Source: Myxococcus eversor | GTDB lineage: Bacteria > Myxococcota > Myxococcia > Myxococcales > Myxococcaceae | NCBI RefSeq assembly: GCF_010894455.1 | Contig: NZ_JAAIXY010000002.1 | Location: 488,952 to 552,951, forward strand | Reading direction: 5' to 3' | Length of the DNA stretch: 64,000 nt | Part shown: one piece after another, positions 16,686 through 28,184 of the stretch | Layout of the letters: every line of letters starts with the position of its first letter | Position numbering within the stretch: position 1 is the first letter of the stretch | Notes under the pieces: generated by a model | What the model was told of the DNA's origin: nothing | The model's database searches: none | Seen by the model: only the letters and a program-made list of their open reading frames with translations | Translations under genes and position numbers: made by a program

Positions 16686-18098
16686 ATGGCCATCGCCACC
16701 ATCGACCCGACGACGGGCAAGACGCTGCGCACGTTCAACGCCCTCACCCCGGCGGAGCTGGAGATGAAGCTCCAGCTCTCGGCCGATACCTTCGACTCCT
16801 ACCGTCGGACGTCCTTCGCCGAGCGCGCCCGGTGGATGCGCCGCGCCGCGGAGCTGCTGGACGCGGAGGCGGAGCGCTACGGCCGCATCATGACGGAGGA
16901 GATGGGCAAGCCGCTGGAGGCCGCGAAGGCCGAGGCCCGCAAGTGCTCCACCGCCTGCCGCTACTACGTGGCCAAGGCGGAGGGCCTGCTCAAGGACCGG
17001 CCCATCGAAGTGGGCGGCGACACCGCCTTCGTCCGCTATCAACCCCTGGGCCCGGTGCTGGCCATCATGCCGTGGAACTTCCCCTTCTGGCAGGTGGTGC
17101 GCTTCGCCGCGCCCGCGCTGATGGCGGGCAACGTGGGCCTGCTCAAGCACGCGAACAACGTGCCCCAGTGCGCGCTCGCGCTGGAGGAGCTGTTCCTCCA
17201 GGCGGGCTTCCCGGCCGGCGCCTTCCAGACGCTGCTCATCGAGACGGCCGACGTGAATCGCGTCATCGAGGATGCGCGCGTCAAGGCCGTGACGCTCACC
17301 GGCAGCGAGGCCGCGGGCCGCTCGGTGGGCGCCTCCGCGGGCAAGTCGCTGAAGAAGGTGGTGCTGGAATTGGGCGGCAGCGACCCGTTCATCGTCATGC
17401 CCAGCGCGGACCTGGACAAGGCCGTGGAGACGGCGGCGTCCGCGCGCCTCATCAACAACGGCCAGTCCTGCATCGCCGCCAAGCGCTTCATCGTCGCCGA
17501 GTCCATCGCCGCCGACTTCGAGCGCCGCTTCGTGGAGCGCATGAAGCGCGTCACCGTGGGCGACCCCATGGACCCGAAGACGGACCTGGGCCCGCTCGCC
17601 ACCGAGAGCATCCTCAAGGGTCTGCACGCGCAAGTAGAAGAGAGCGTGAAGGCCGGCGCGCGCCTGCTGCTCGGCGGCAAACCGCTGGAGCGCCCGGGGA
17701 ACTTCTACCCGCCCACCGTACTGGCGGACCCGCCCCCGAAGGCGCCCGCCTTCCATGACGAGCTGTTCGGCCCGGTGGCCACGCTGCTGCGCGCGAAGGA
17801 CGTCAAGCACGCCATTGAACTGGCCAACGCGACGCCCTTCGGCCTGGGCGCCAGCGTGTGGACGAAGGACGCGGAGGAGCAGCGCCAATTCATCGACGGC
17901 GTCGAGGCGGGCATGGTGTTCGTCAACGACATGGTCGTCTCCGACGCGCGGCTGCCCTTCGGCGGCGTGAAGCACTCCGGCCACGGGCGCGAGCTGGCCG
18001 ACCTGGGCATCCACGAGTTCCTCAACGCGAAGACGGTGCGCGTGGCCAGCACCTCCGGAGCCGAGTCGTCGCCCAAGGGCCGCGCCCTCAGCGAGTAG
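16686..18098 (+). CDS. Aldehyde dehydrogenase, succinate-semialdehyde type
   Basis: 470 residues. ATG 16686 has AAGGAG about 9 nt upstream; the frame is open far upstream but that is antisense to the regulator. NAD(P)-dependent aldehyde dehydrogenase fold: PWNFPF with Asn131, Glu228 in VLELGGSDPF, catalytic Cys262 in NNGQSCIAAKRF, and the C-terminal PFGGVKHSGHGRE. Length and the 'IDPTTG' start match the short Sad/YneI-GabD1 subgroup that oxidises succinate semialdehyde to succinate in 4-aminobutyrate breakdown; other small aldehydes are possible. Cytoplasmic. No aminotransferase gene is adjacent. Confidence 0.92.
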   Translation: MAIATIDPTTGKTLRTFNALTPAELEMKLQLSADTFDSYRRTSFAERARWMRRAAELLDAEAERYGRIMTEEMGKPLEAAKAEARKCSTACRYYVAKAEGLLKDRPIEVGGDTAFVRYQPLGPVLAIMPWNFPFWQVVRFAAPALMAGNVGLLKHANNVPQCALALEELFLQAGFPAGAFQTLLIETADVNRVIEDARVKAVTLTGSEAAGRSVGASAGKSLKKVVLELGGSDPFIVMPSADLDKAVETAASARLINNGQSCIAAKRFIVAESIAADFERRFVERMKRVTVGDPMDPKTDLGPLATESILKGLHAQVEESVKAGARLLLGGKPLERPGNFYPPTVLADPPPKAPAFHDELFGPVATLLRAKDVKHAIELANATPFGLGASVWTKDAEEQRQFIDGVEAGMVFVNDMVVSDARLPFGGVKHSGHGRELADLGIHEFLNAKTVRVASTSGAESSPKGRALSE

Positions 18099-18101
18099 CC
18101 C

Positions 18102-19175
18102 TCAGCGCGTGCGCACCCGGCCATCCGACGGGCGGTGGACCTCCTCCAACGCCTGCGTCACCGCCTCCACCTCCGCGCCGAGCTGCTCCACGCTCTGGCG
18201 CAGACCCAGCCCGGCGATGTTCTCGCCGGCCGCGTCCGCCGAGCGCACCCGCAGCACCTGCGCGTACAACCCCTCCAGCGTGTAGTAGAGCCGGGTGTGC
18301 TCGGCCTCGAGCCGGTCCGCCGCCGTGGCCAGCTCCGCGCGTTGCGCCCGCTGCGCGTCCAGCGCCGTCAGCGCGCCTTGCAGCCGCTCTCGCACCACCG
18401 CGTCCTTCTCCGCCACCACGCGCGTCGACAGGCGCTCCCGCTCCTCTTCGAGCCGGCGGGTCTCCTCCGGTGTCACCAGCGCGCGCAGCTCCCGCTCACG
18501 GCGCGCCAGCGCGTGACACCCCTGGCGCAGCGCCTCCACCGTGCGCTCGGGCGCATGCACCACCTCGCGCAGCACCTCGGGCCCCTGCCCCAGCTCCGCC
18601 AGGAGCCGCGTGCACAGCGCGTCCACCCGCGCCGTCCTCGGGTCCTCGGGCTCGCCGGTGGCTTGCGGCTGGGGCGGCTCTCTCTCTGGAAGCCTGGGCC
18701 CCGCCTCCTCTTCCGGGCGCTTGAGGTAGCCCGCCGCGGCGAGGAAGAAACCCAGCGCCACGAAGACGAGCCACCACAGCCGCCGCGGCTGCCCCATCGC
18801 GATGAAGAGGCACGCCATCGCCGACGCGATGAAGGCCGCCGCCTTCGCCGGGTCCCTGGAGCGGTTGGAGCGGGAGCGACGGCCGGTCCGCACCGCCTTG
18901 CGCGACTCCCGATGAGCCTCCCGACGCCACTGCTTCTCCCACGCCCGACGCACCTTGCGAGGCGGCAGGCGGCCCGTCTTCCGTACCCACGCCTCCACGG
19001 CCGCGTCCTCCCGCGCCTGCCCCTCCGACAGGGCGCCTTCCAACCGACGGAGACGCTCGTCCTGGAGCTGCGTGGAAGGGGGCGGAGGTGACTCAGGAAT
19101 GCGGGGCACGCGGTACGATAACGACTTCCCCCCGCGACGCGGGAGGGTGAGCCTTCCGCCCACTGTCTCCTTCAT
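18102..19175 (-). CDS. Membrane protein with C-terminal coiled coil
   Basis: 357 residues. The first 110 are strongly basic (WEKQWRREAHRESRKAVRTG), then two adjacent hydrophobic helices (about 112-152) and a long helical region rich in Leu, Glu, Arg and Ala (about 185-345) with heptad-like spacing, predicted to be coiled coil. No known family is recognised. Its stop is 3 bp from the stop of the convergent aldehyde dehydrogenase, and its promoter region is shared with the divergent regulator at 19296. The N-terminal start is uncertain because the first 30 residues are low complexity. Confidence 0.75.
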   Translation of the reverse strand: MKETVGGRLTLPRRGGKSLSYRVPRIPESPPPPSTQLQDERLRRLEGALSEGQAREDAAVEAWVRKTGRLPPRKVRRAWEKQWRREAHRESRKAVRTGRRSRSNRSRDPAKAAAFIASAMACLFIAMGQPRRLWWLVFVALGFFLAAAGYLKRPEEEAGPRLPEREPPQPQATGEPEDPRTARVDALCTRLLAELGQGPEVLREVVHAPERTVEALRQGCHALARRERELRALVTPEETRRLEEERERLSTRVVAEKDAVVRERLQGALTALDAQRAQRAELATAADRLEAEHTRLYYTLEGLYAQVLRVRSADAAGENIAGLGLRQSVEQLGAEVEAVTQALEEVHRPSDGRVRTR

Positions 19176-19218
19176 AAGGGCGCGTCATTCTCAACGTGAC
19201 GTTCGGTTCACCTTTGAA

Positions 19219-19238
19219 AATGCTCAATCGTTTGCATT
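19219..19238. promoter_or_regulatory. Inverted repeat in divergent promoter region
   Basis: AATGC (19219-19223) and GCATT (19234-19238) flank a 10-nt spacer in an AT-rich island between two divergent genes. A TTGAAA hexamer overlaps the left arm and could be a -35 element for the plus-strand gene. The symmetry would suit a helix-turn-helix dimer such as the N-terminal domain of the product of 19296, which would then autoregulate; this is inference. Confidence 0.3.
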
Positions 19239-19295
19239 CTCCCTGGAAAAGGCCCATGAGATTGCGTCCGCGGGGGGCACAAGGGGTTCGGTGTC

Positions 19296-22250
<2,955 letters not shown>

Positions 22251-22293
22251 GGGTCGAGGAATCATCCCCAACCCGCGATGCGCCCCGCCCTGT

Positions 22294-22314
22294 TTCCCCA
22301 CACCCCTGTGGGAA
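22294..22314 (+). terminator. Hairpin 44 bp past the sigma-54 activator stop
   Basis: TTCCCCACA (22294-22302) pairs with TGTGGGAA (22307-22314) with one bulged C and a 4-nt CCCC loop. The location just after the stop at 22250 fits a transcript end. No T-run follows. Confidence 0.4.
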
Positions 22315-22346
22315 CCTGTCGAGGCTGAAGGAAGAGGTCACGCTCC

Positions 22347-22374
22347 GGGCCGGGGAGGGGGGGAACCCCGGCCC
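22347..22374. terminator. Strong 9-bp GC hairpin in intergenic region
   Basis: GGGCCGGGG (22347-22355) pairs perfectly with CCCCGGCCC (22366-22374) around a 10-nt loop of mostly G. It could be a second terminator, a transcript-stabilising element, or part of a small RNA; the sequence alone does not decide. Confidence 0.4.
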
Positions 22375-22779
22375 AGAGCGCAGTACTGCTTCCGAATCGA
22401 TGCCTCTCAAAGAACACACCCATGGGCCAAAGAGGGGGGGAGCTTCGACCCTGGGTGCCGGGACCACTCCGAGAGCGGTCTCCTGTTCAAATCGTGTGTC
22501 GCCAGCCTCCGGAGAGGTCCGTCGCTCACTGACCATTCGTTAAGCACCATACGTGCCAGCCCTTAGTCCAATGGATCTGCTCAATGGAAATCATCCGAAC
22601 GGGTAGGCAAAGGGAGCAGGTATATCCAATGGCCCGAGTGGGACATCCGGCTGGCCCTATCCGGATATGCCCTGACGCACTGCGAGCGGGGAGGCGAGCA
22701 GCGCGGCTGATGGCCCGGTTGAAACGGGATGAGGGGGCTCGGGCAGCGAGTGGGGTGGAAGTGAGTTAAGGGGACCGCG

Positions 22780-23754
22780 ATGACTCACGCCGCCTCGTCA
22801 CGTCGGTTCCAGGCCTTCAGCGTCGGAGTGCTGGTCTTCACGCTGGGGGTGATTCTGTGGGGCGCCTTCGTCCGGGCGACGGGCTCCGGCGCGGGCTGCG
22901 GCGACCACTGGCCGCACTGCAACGGCGAGGTGGTGCCCCGCGAGCCCACGGTGCAGACGCTCATCGAGTACACCCACCGGCTGACGAGCGGGCTCGTCAT
23001 GATTCTCGCGGTGGCCCTGTGCGTGTGGGCCCTTCGAGCACATGCGAAGGGGCACCCGGTGCGCAAGGCGGCGAGCTGGGCGCTGTTCTTCATGCTGACG
23101 GAGGCCCTCGTCGGCGCCGGCATCGTGCTCCTCAAGTACGTGGCGGACAACGCGTCCCTGGGCCGCGCGGTGTGGATGGGCGTGCACCTGGTGAACACGT
23201 TCCTGTTGGTGGGGGCGCAGACGCTGGTCATCTGGTTCGCGCGAGGCCGTGCGCCGCTGACGTTCCGGGGCCAGGGGTGGGTGGGCGTGCTGGTGGGCAC
23301 GAGCGTGGCGGGGATGCTGCTGCTGGGCGTGAGCGGCGCGGTGGCGGCGCTCGGTGACACGCTGTTCCCCTCGGAGACGCTGATGGAGGGGCTGCGCCAG
23401 GACGTTTCCGACACGGCGCACGTCTTCATCCGCCGGCGCATCCTTCACCCGGTGCTCGCGGTGTCCATGGGCGCGCTGCTGGTGTTGATGGGACGGTGGA
23501 TGGCGCGGCTGAGGCCCTCGGTCGAGGTGAAGCGCGCGGCGCTCATCATCACCATCCTCTACTCGGTGCAGTTGGTGGCGGGCCTGGTCAACGTGGTGCT
23601 GCTGGCGCCGGTGTGGTTGCAGTTGGTGCACCTGCTGCTGGCGGACTTCGTGTGGATGGCGGTGGTGAGCCTGTGCGCGGCGGGGCTCGCGGCCGATGCG
23701 CCGAGGGCGGAGCCGGTGGTGGAGACGGTGCCGACGCACGCGTCTCCCGTGTAG
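22780..23754 (+). CDS. ctaA: Heme A synthase, COX15/CtaA family
   Basis: 324 residues; AGGGGA lies 7 nt before the ATG. Eight hydrophobic segments. Heme-ligand histidines: H66 (EYTHRLTS), H136 (GVHLVNT), H223 (ILHPVLA) and H284 (LVHLLLAD), with the spacing of B. subtilis CtaA. The extracytoplasmic Cys pair C40 and C47 (GCGDHWPHC) is present. The enzyme oxidises the methyl group of heme O to make heme A for aa3-type cytochrome oxidases in the inner membrane. Heme O synthase and oxidase genes are not in the window. Confidence 0.95.
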   Translation: MTHAASSRRFQAFSVGVLVFTLGVILWGAFVRATGSGAGCGDHWPHCNGEVVPREPTVQTLIEYTHRLTSGLVMILAVALCVWALRAHAKGHPVRKAASWALFFMLTEALVGAGIVLLKYVADNASLGRAVWMGVHLVNTFLLVGAQTLVIWFARGRAPLTFRGQGWVGVLVGTSVAGMLLLGVSGAVAALGDTLFPSETLMEGLRQDVSDTAHVFIRRRILHPVLAVSMGALLVLMGRWMARLRPSVEVKRAALIITILYSVQLVAGLVNVVLLAPVWLQLVHLLLADFVWMAVVSLCAAGLAADAPRAEPVVETVPTHASPV

Positions 23755-23758
23755 CGCG

Positions 23759-25300
23759 TCAGCGGGACTCCGACTCCGCGCGCAGCCGCAGGCCCTTGGG
23801 GACGAGGACGCGACCCAGGGCCTCGAACGCGCCGCTGACGAGCAGGGCGAGCACCGCGGCGGGCACCGCGCCTTCCAGGATGAGGCGCGTGTCGTCCAGG
23901 CGGATGCCGGTGAGGATGGGCTGGCCGTAGCCGCCCGCGCCCACGAGCGCGCCGAGCGTGGCGGTGCCCACGTTGATGACGGCGGCCGTCTGGATGCCCG
24001 CGAGGATGGAGGGCGAGGCCATGGGCAAATCGATGCGCCACAGCCGCGCGCGTGGAGGCAGGCCCAGCGCGTCCGCGGACTCGCGCACCTCCAGGGGGAT
24101 GCCGGTGAGTCCCGAGGCCGTGTTCCGGACGATGGGCAGGAGGCTGTAGAGGAACAGCGCGGCGATGGCCGGCCGGAAGCCGATGCCCAGCAGCGGAATC
24201 ATCATCACGAGCAGCGCCAGCGAGGGGATGGTCTGGATGACGCCGGCGAGGCCGAGCACGCCCTGCCCGAGTCGGGGACTGCGCGACGCGAGCACGCCCA
24301 GCGGCACCGCGAGCGCCAGGGCCCCGAGCAGCGAGACGCCGACGAGGAACAGGTGCTCCCGGGTGCGCAGCCAGACGCGGGAGACGAGGCTGTCGCCGTG
24401 CACGACGGTGGAGACGCCCAGGGCTTGCGCGAGGAAGTCGGAGGCCACCTGGGCTTCGGGCACGCGCTCCAGTCGCGCGCGGGCGTTGAGCTTCACCATC
24501 TTCTCCTCCGACAGCGTGCCGGAGAGTCGAAGGATGGCCGCGAGGGCCTCCGGGGCGCGTGCCTCCAGGTCCGCGCGGTAGAGGAGCACGGCGTCGTAGG
24601 CGGGGAAGTGGTGCAGGTCGTCCACGAGGACGCGCAGGCCATAGGCGGCGATTTCAGCATCCGTGGAGTACAGGTCCGTCACCTGGACGGAACCCGCCTC
24701 CATGCCGCGATAGGCGAGGTCATGGTCCAGGCCGCGCACGTCGCGCTGGGGGAGACGGTAGCTGTCGCGGAGCGCGGGCCAGCCGTCGCCGCGCTCCATG
24801 AACTCGTTGCTGAAGCCGAAGCGCAGCTCGGGATGTTCGCGCAGGTCGGAGATGCTCCGGATGCCCAGGCGCTCGGCCTCGGCCTCCTTCATGCCCAGCG
24901 CATAGGTGTTGTTGAAGCCGAGCGGCGCGCTCATGCGCAGCCCCTCTTCGGCCAGGGCGACACGAAGGGCCGCGTCGTCCGGCAGCTTGCGGCCGGAGAG
25001 CAGCTCCTGGCGCAGCGTGCCGGTGTACTCGGGATACACGTCCAGCTCGCCTCGGCGCAGCGCTTCCCAGAGCACGGCGGTGCCACCGAGCTCGCGCCGG
25101 TGCCGCACGCTCGCCCCGGTGCTCCGCGCGAGCTGCGACACCATCTCTCCGAGGATGACGGACTCGGTGAACTTCTTGGAGCCCACGCGCACGGAGGGCT
25201 CACCCTGGGTCGTGCTCGCGCGCTCGCACGCGGTCAGCGCCAGCGAGAACAGGAGGAGCACCGCGAGGCCCATCGGCGGGCGTGTTCCATGCTTGCTCAT
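23759..25300 (-). CDS. Fused substrate-binding lipoprotein and permease of osmoprotectant ABC importer
   Basis: 513 residues. Signal peptide with lipobox-like LTAC, then an OpuAC/OsmF-type binding domain (about 35-290: VGSKKFTESVILGEM, DVYPEYTGTL), then a BPD_transp_1 permease with five to six spans (about 310-500; EAA loop around ESADALGLPPRARLWRIDLP). In most bacteria these are separate subunits. The family imports glycine betaine, choline or related quaternary amines for osmoprotection or as a nutrient. The start overlaps the stop of the ATPase gene by 4 bp. It nearly abuts the convergent ctaA (4-bp gap). Confidence 0.92.
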   Translation of the reverse strand: MSKHGTRPPMGLAVLLLFSLALTACERASTTQGEPSVRVGSKKFTESVILGEMVSQLARSTGASVRHRRELGGTAVLWEALRRGELDVYPEYTGTLRQELLSGRKLPDDAALRVALAEEGLRMSAPLGFNNTYALGMKEAEAERLGIRSISDLREHPELRFGFSNEFMERGDGWPALRDSYRLPQRDVRGLDHDLAYRGMEAGSVQVTDLYSTDAEIAAYGLRVLVDDLHHFPAYDAVLLYRADLEARAPEALAAILRLSGTLSEEKMVKLNARARLERVPEAQVASDFLAQALGVSTVVHGDSLVSRVWLRTREHLFLVGVSLLGALALAVPLGVLASRSPRLGQGVLGLAGVIQTIPSLALLVMMIPLLGIGFRPAIAALFLYSLLPIVRNTASGLTGIPLEVRESADALGLPPRARLWRIDLPMASPSILAGIQTAAVINVGTATLGALVGAGGYGQPILTGIRLDDTRLILEGAVPAAVLALLVSGAFEALGRVLVPKGLRLRAESESR

Positions 25301-26049
25301 GCCGAGGCCCCATTCCCCGGAGCCAGTCGCTGGGCCTGGATGAACCGCGTGACGAACGGGTCGGCGGGACGGGTCTCCAGGTCCACGAGGCTGCCCTGCT
25401 GCACCACGCGTCCCTCACGCATGAGCACGATGTCATCTCCGAGGAACCCCGCCTCCGCGAGGTCATGCGTCACCAGCACCACCGTCTTGCGCAGCCGCGC
25501 GAAGATGGCGCGCAGGTCCGCTTGCAGCTCGTGCCGCACCAGCGGGTCCAACGCTCCCAGCGGCTCGTCGAGCAACAACACCTCCGGGTCCAACATGAGC
25601 GCGCGCATCAGCGCCACCCGCTGCCGCTGTCCTCCAGAGAGCTGCGCCGGATAGCGCGCGAGCGCCTCCGCGGGAAACCGCGTCAGCTCCACCAACACGT
25701 CCCTCCGCTCGCGAGTCTTCGCGGGAGACCAGCGCAGGTGCTGCGCCATCAGCGTGACGTTCTCCTCTCCCGTGAGATGCGGAAACAGCCCGCCCCCCTG
25801 GAGCGCGTAGCCCACCCGATGACGCAGCGACAGCAGCGCCTTCGCGTCCGTGGGCAGGGGCTTGCCCCCATAGAGCACCTGCCCCGTGTCCGGATGCAGC
25901 AGCCCGTTGAGCAATCGCACCAGCGTGGACTTCCCGCAGCCGCTCGGCCCCAACAGCACGGTGGTCCGCCCCGTGGGCAGGGTGAGGTTCAGTGCGTGCA
26001 GCGCCTGCGTGGTGCCGAAGCGCTTGGAGACATCCTGCAAGGCATACAC
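25297..26049 (-). CDS. ABC importer ATPase, ProV/OpuA family
   Basis: 250 residues from GTG 26049, preceded by AAGGGG at 8 nt; an ATG at 26103 would overlap the upstream gene by 23 bp. Walker A GPSGCGKST, Q-loop GGGLFPH, signature LSGGQRQRVALMRAL, Walker B VLLLDEPLGALD and switch His in VLVTHDLAEA are all intact. It lacks the C-terminal CBS pair of E. coli ProV, like OpuBA/OsmV members. Powers the fused importer encoded next to it, with which it overlaps by 4 bp. Confidence 0.92.
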   Translation of the reverse strand: MYALQDVSKRFGTTQALHALNLTLPTGRTTVLLGPSGCGKSTLVRLLNGLLHPDTGQVLYGGKPLPTDAKALLSLRHRVGYALQGGGLFPHLTGEENVTLMAQHLRWSPAKTRERRDVLVELTRFPAEALARYPAQLSGGQRQRVALMRALMLDPEVLLLDEPLGALDPLVRHELQADLRAIFARLRKTVVLVTHDLAEAGFLGDDIVLMREGRVVQQGSLVDLETRPADPFVTRFIQAQRLAPGNGASA

Positions 26050-26080
26050 GAGGCGGCCCCTTCGCTCGAAGGCAGTGGGT

Positions 26081-27064
26081 TCAGGGTACGGAGAAGGCAC
26101 CATTGCAGACCGGGGGGAACGCGGGCTCGGCCGACGCGAGGAAGCTGCACGCAGCGAACAGTGCCCGGTCCCCCCACTGCATCGCCCCAGCCCAGACGAC
26201 GAGCGGGCCGCGCGCGGACGGCGCGGTGAAGCGCTGACACCGCGCGGGCCGCTCCTCCAGAAGGCACTCGACCTCCTCCACCGGACTTGCGCCCGGCAGC
26301 GCGGCTCTCAATTCGGCGACGCTCTGGTCCCTCCAGCGCACCGTCACCTCCTCCCGCGCGGGCCGATACACGCTCCACACCAACGACGCGTCGTCACAGC
26401 GGATGCGTCCATCGCGACTGGTGGACAACGACGGCTGGCAGCCTTGAGGCACCGCGAGCGTGCGCCAGGGCAGACGCGGAGGCAGCAGCAACGCCGCCGC
26501 GTCCAGCGACTCGCCCTCCGGACTGCCGCGCGACGCGAGGAACTCGAAGAGCTCCAGACAGCGCGTCAACGCGGGCTGCGCGTTGTCCTTCGCGACACAG
26601 CCCAGCTCCCGCTGCCGCCCCAGCAGCCCCGCCACGGAGACCAGATAGCCGCCCGCGCGACAGGAGCCCGGTCCCTCCAGGCCCGCGTCCCCCACCTCGC
26701 ACACGGCGAAGCGGGCCGCCGGCCACGAGCGCCCCGCGAGCGGCAGCGCGCCCTCCGCCACCACCACGCCCTCCCCCAGCCGCTCCACCAGGCGCGCCCG
26801 GGCGAGCGTGAGCACTCGCGCGGCGGGCACGTCCTTGCGCTCGACGAGCCACACCGTCGCGTCACCACATTGATAGGTGCGCGAGTTGGTGCTGTCGGGA
26901 ACGGGCGTGCATCCCTCGAAGAGCGCACGGGCTTCCGGCAGGAAAGGGCCCGCGGGTGTGGCCCCTTCGGGCGCGACGGGCGGGACATGCGGCGCCGACG
27001 TCATGCACGCGGCGCACAGCACCGTGAAACCCCAGGCCAGCATCCACTTCCAGGCGTTCGCCAT
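26081..27064 (-). CDS. Putative lipoprotein of unknown function
   Basis: 327 residues from ATG 27064 (MANAWKWMLAWGF); upstream codons to 27178 look non-coding. Signal peptide ends in a lipobox (LCAAC). The mature protein has paired Cys at moderate spacing (for example CEVGDAGLEGPGSC, CDDAS, CLLEERPARC) suggesting disulfides, and two similar halves each containing a 'W-x-V' and Cys pattern around C-x-P-x-x-S, hinting at an internal duplication. No family recognised. Its stop lies 31 bp before the ATPase start, so it may be the first gene of the transporter operon. Confidence 0.78.
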   Translation of the reverse strand: MANAWKWMLAWGFTVLCAACMTSAPHVPPVAPEGATPAGPFLPEARALFEGCTPVPDSTNSRTYQCGDATVWLVERKDVPAARVLTLARARLVERLGEGVVVAEGALPLAGRSWPAARFAVCEVGDAGLEGPGSCRAGGYLVSVAGLLGRQRELGCVAKDNAQPALTRCLELFEFLASRGSPEGESLDAAALLLPPRLPWRTLAVPQGCQPSLSTSRDGRIRCDDASLVWSVYRPAREEVTVRWRDQSVAELRAALPGASPVEEVECLLEERPARCQRFTAPSARGPLVVWAGAMQWGDRALFAACSFLASAEPAFPPVCNGAFSVP

Positions 27065-27210
27065 GTGCCGGGATAGGCATCCGTCCGCCGCGACGTCAAC
27101 CTGGCAGATGCGCCCGCTCCCGGCGTCCCACACACCTGCTGGAACGCCGGCGCGGTGACACGGGTCGCCCCGAGTCACCGCGCCGACGCTTCACGAGAGG
27201 CTCCGCGCGC

Positions 27211-27888
27211 TCAGCGGTGGATGGTCTTCTCGAGCTCCTTCGCCATCTTCTCGTTGCTCGCGATGCCCCGACGCGTCTTGCTCAGGAGCGCGCTGAAGGC
27301 GGCGTCGGTCTCGTACTTGTCCATGCCTTCCTTGGCCAGGTCCTGCCCCCGCTTGCCGTCATCGGCGACGCGCGAGAGGAAGTCCTTGTCGAACTCCTTG
27401 CCGTTCTTCTCGCGGAGCTTGTCCAGCTCCTTCTCCGCCTCAGTGATGCGCTTGTTCAGGCGCTCGTCCACTCCCTCCATCTTCTTGTCGTAGCCCTCCT
27501 GCATGCCGGGGGTGGCACCGGAGCCACCCGTCCCGGGAGGCCCGGACAGGTCGATGGTCGCCACCTCGATGGACTTGCTGTCGGCCCACGCCTTGAGGTC
27601 GGACAGGTGCTGCTTGTGGTCCGTCACCAGCTTCTGCGCGAACGTGCGGACCTTCGGGTCCTGCGTCTTCTCCAGCGCCATGTTGCCCAGGGCAATCTGC
27701 TTGGCGTCGAACAGGGCCAGCTTGCCGACATACAGCTCCTTCTCGGCCGCCGCCTCACCGATGCGCTTGTCTTCCTTGTGGGCCTTCTTGGCCTCGTCTT
27801 CCGCGAGCGCCGTACCCGTCATCGAGCCGAACACCAGCGCCGCCGCCAGGGCCGCCCCACCACCACCACCAAGAATCCTTCGAGCCAT
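27211..27888 (-). CDS. DUF4142-family secreted protein
   Basis: 225 residues. AGGAGG lies 6 nt before ATG 27888. Signal peptide ([20 protein letters not shown], cleaved near ALA-E) then a four-helix ferritin-like DUF4142 domain: '[20 protein letters not shown]', '[15 protein letters not shown]', '[20 protein letters not shown]' and a C-terminal '[19 protein letters not shown]'. The family is periplasmic and of unknown biochemical role, often linked to stress. Divergent from the M43 protease. Confidence 0.88.
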   Translation of the reverse strand: MARRILGGGGGAALAAALVFGSMTGTALAEDEAKKAHKEDKRIGEAAAEKELYVGKLALFDAKQIALGNMALEKTQDPKVRTFAQKLVTDHKQHLSDLKAWADSKSIEVATIDLSGPPGTGGSGATPGMQEGYDKKMEGVDERLNKRITEAEKELDKLREKNGKEFDKDFLSRVADDGKRGQDLAKEGMDKYETDAAFSALLSKTRRGIASNEKMAKELEKTIHR

Positions 27889-28056
27889 GCCGTCCTCCTG
27901 GACAGGGAATGCCGGAAGCTGGTTCACCCCCCGTGGCCCGGCAATCGCCGCCCGCTCGCCAGCCCCCGCCGCGAGCAGCACTCTTTCGTGGGGTGCTCGT
28001 CAGTCACCGGGACAATGAAAGACATTTTACAGTCGACCCGAAAACTGGAGCATTCC

Positions 28057-28118
28057 TGTCTCATCCCGTCCCTGAGTACGACGTCGGACACACGGGGACT
28101 GTCGACAGAATGTCTCAT
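28057..28118. promoter_or_regulatory. Direct repeats and palindrome upstream of M43 protease
   Basis: TGTCTCAT occurs at 28057-28064 and 28111-28118, 54 bp apart (about five helical turns). Between them is a perfect 10-bp palindrome CTGTCGACAG (28099-28108). The 150 bp before the protease start is clearly less GC-rich than the flanks. These are candidate binding sites; no specific regulator is indicated. Confidence 0.3.
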
Positions 28119-28184
28119 GGTGGCATTGACTCTCGCTGTTTCATTCAGTTATTCACTCAATCTCCATCTTTCCCGGAGATGACA

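Larger units (their letters stand above)
22251..22779. other. 529-bp intergenic region with two hairpins, no clear gene
   Basis: No convincing coding sequence: a 61-codon frame at 22584-22769 lacks the third-position G/C bias of its neighbours. The region holds two hairpins (listed separately), several G-runs near 22355-22363 and 22431-22441, and less GC-rich sequence at 22530-22640. It probably contains the terminator of the 19296 gene and the promoter of ctaA, and has room for a small RNA. Confidence 0.5.

Noticed and set aside
22480..22510. Possible tRNA T-arm (GTTCAAATC)
   Set aside because: The flanking bases do not pair to make a T-stem and no acceptor or anticodon arms could be found around it.
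22584..22769. 61-codon frame just before ctaA
   Set aside because: Its codons lack G/C third-position bias and no ribosome-binding site is evident; more likely non-coding.
28119..28140. Sigma-54-like TGGCAT...CGCT before the M43 protease
   Set aside because: The GG to GC spacing is 11 rather than 10, and the -12 bases do not match.
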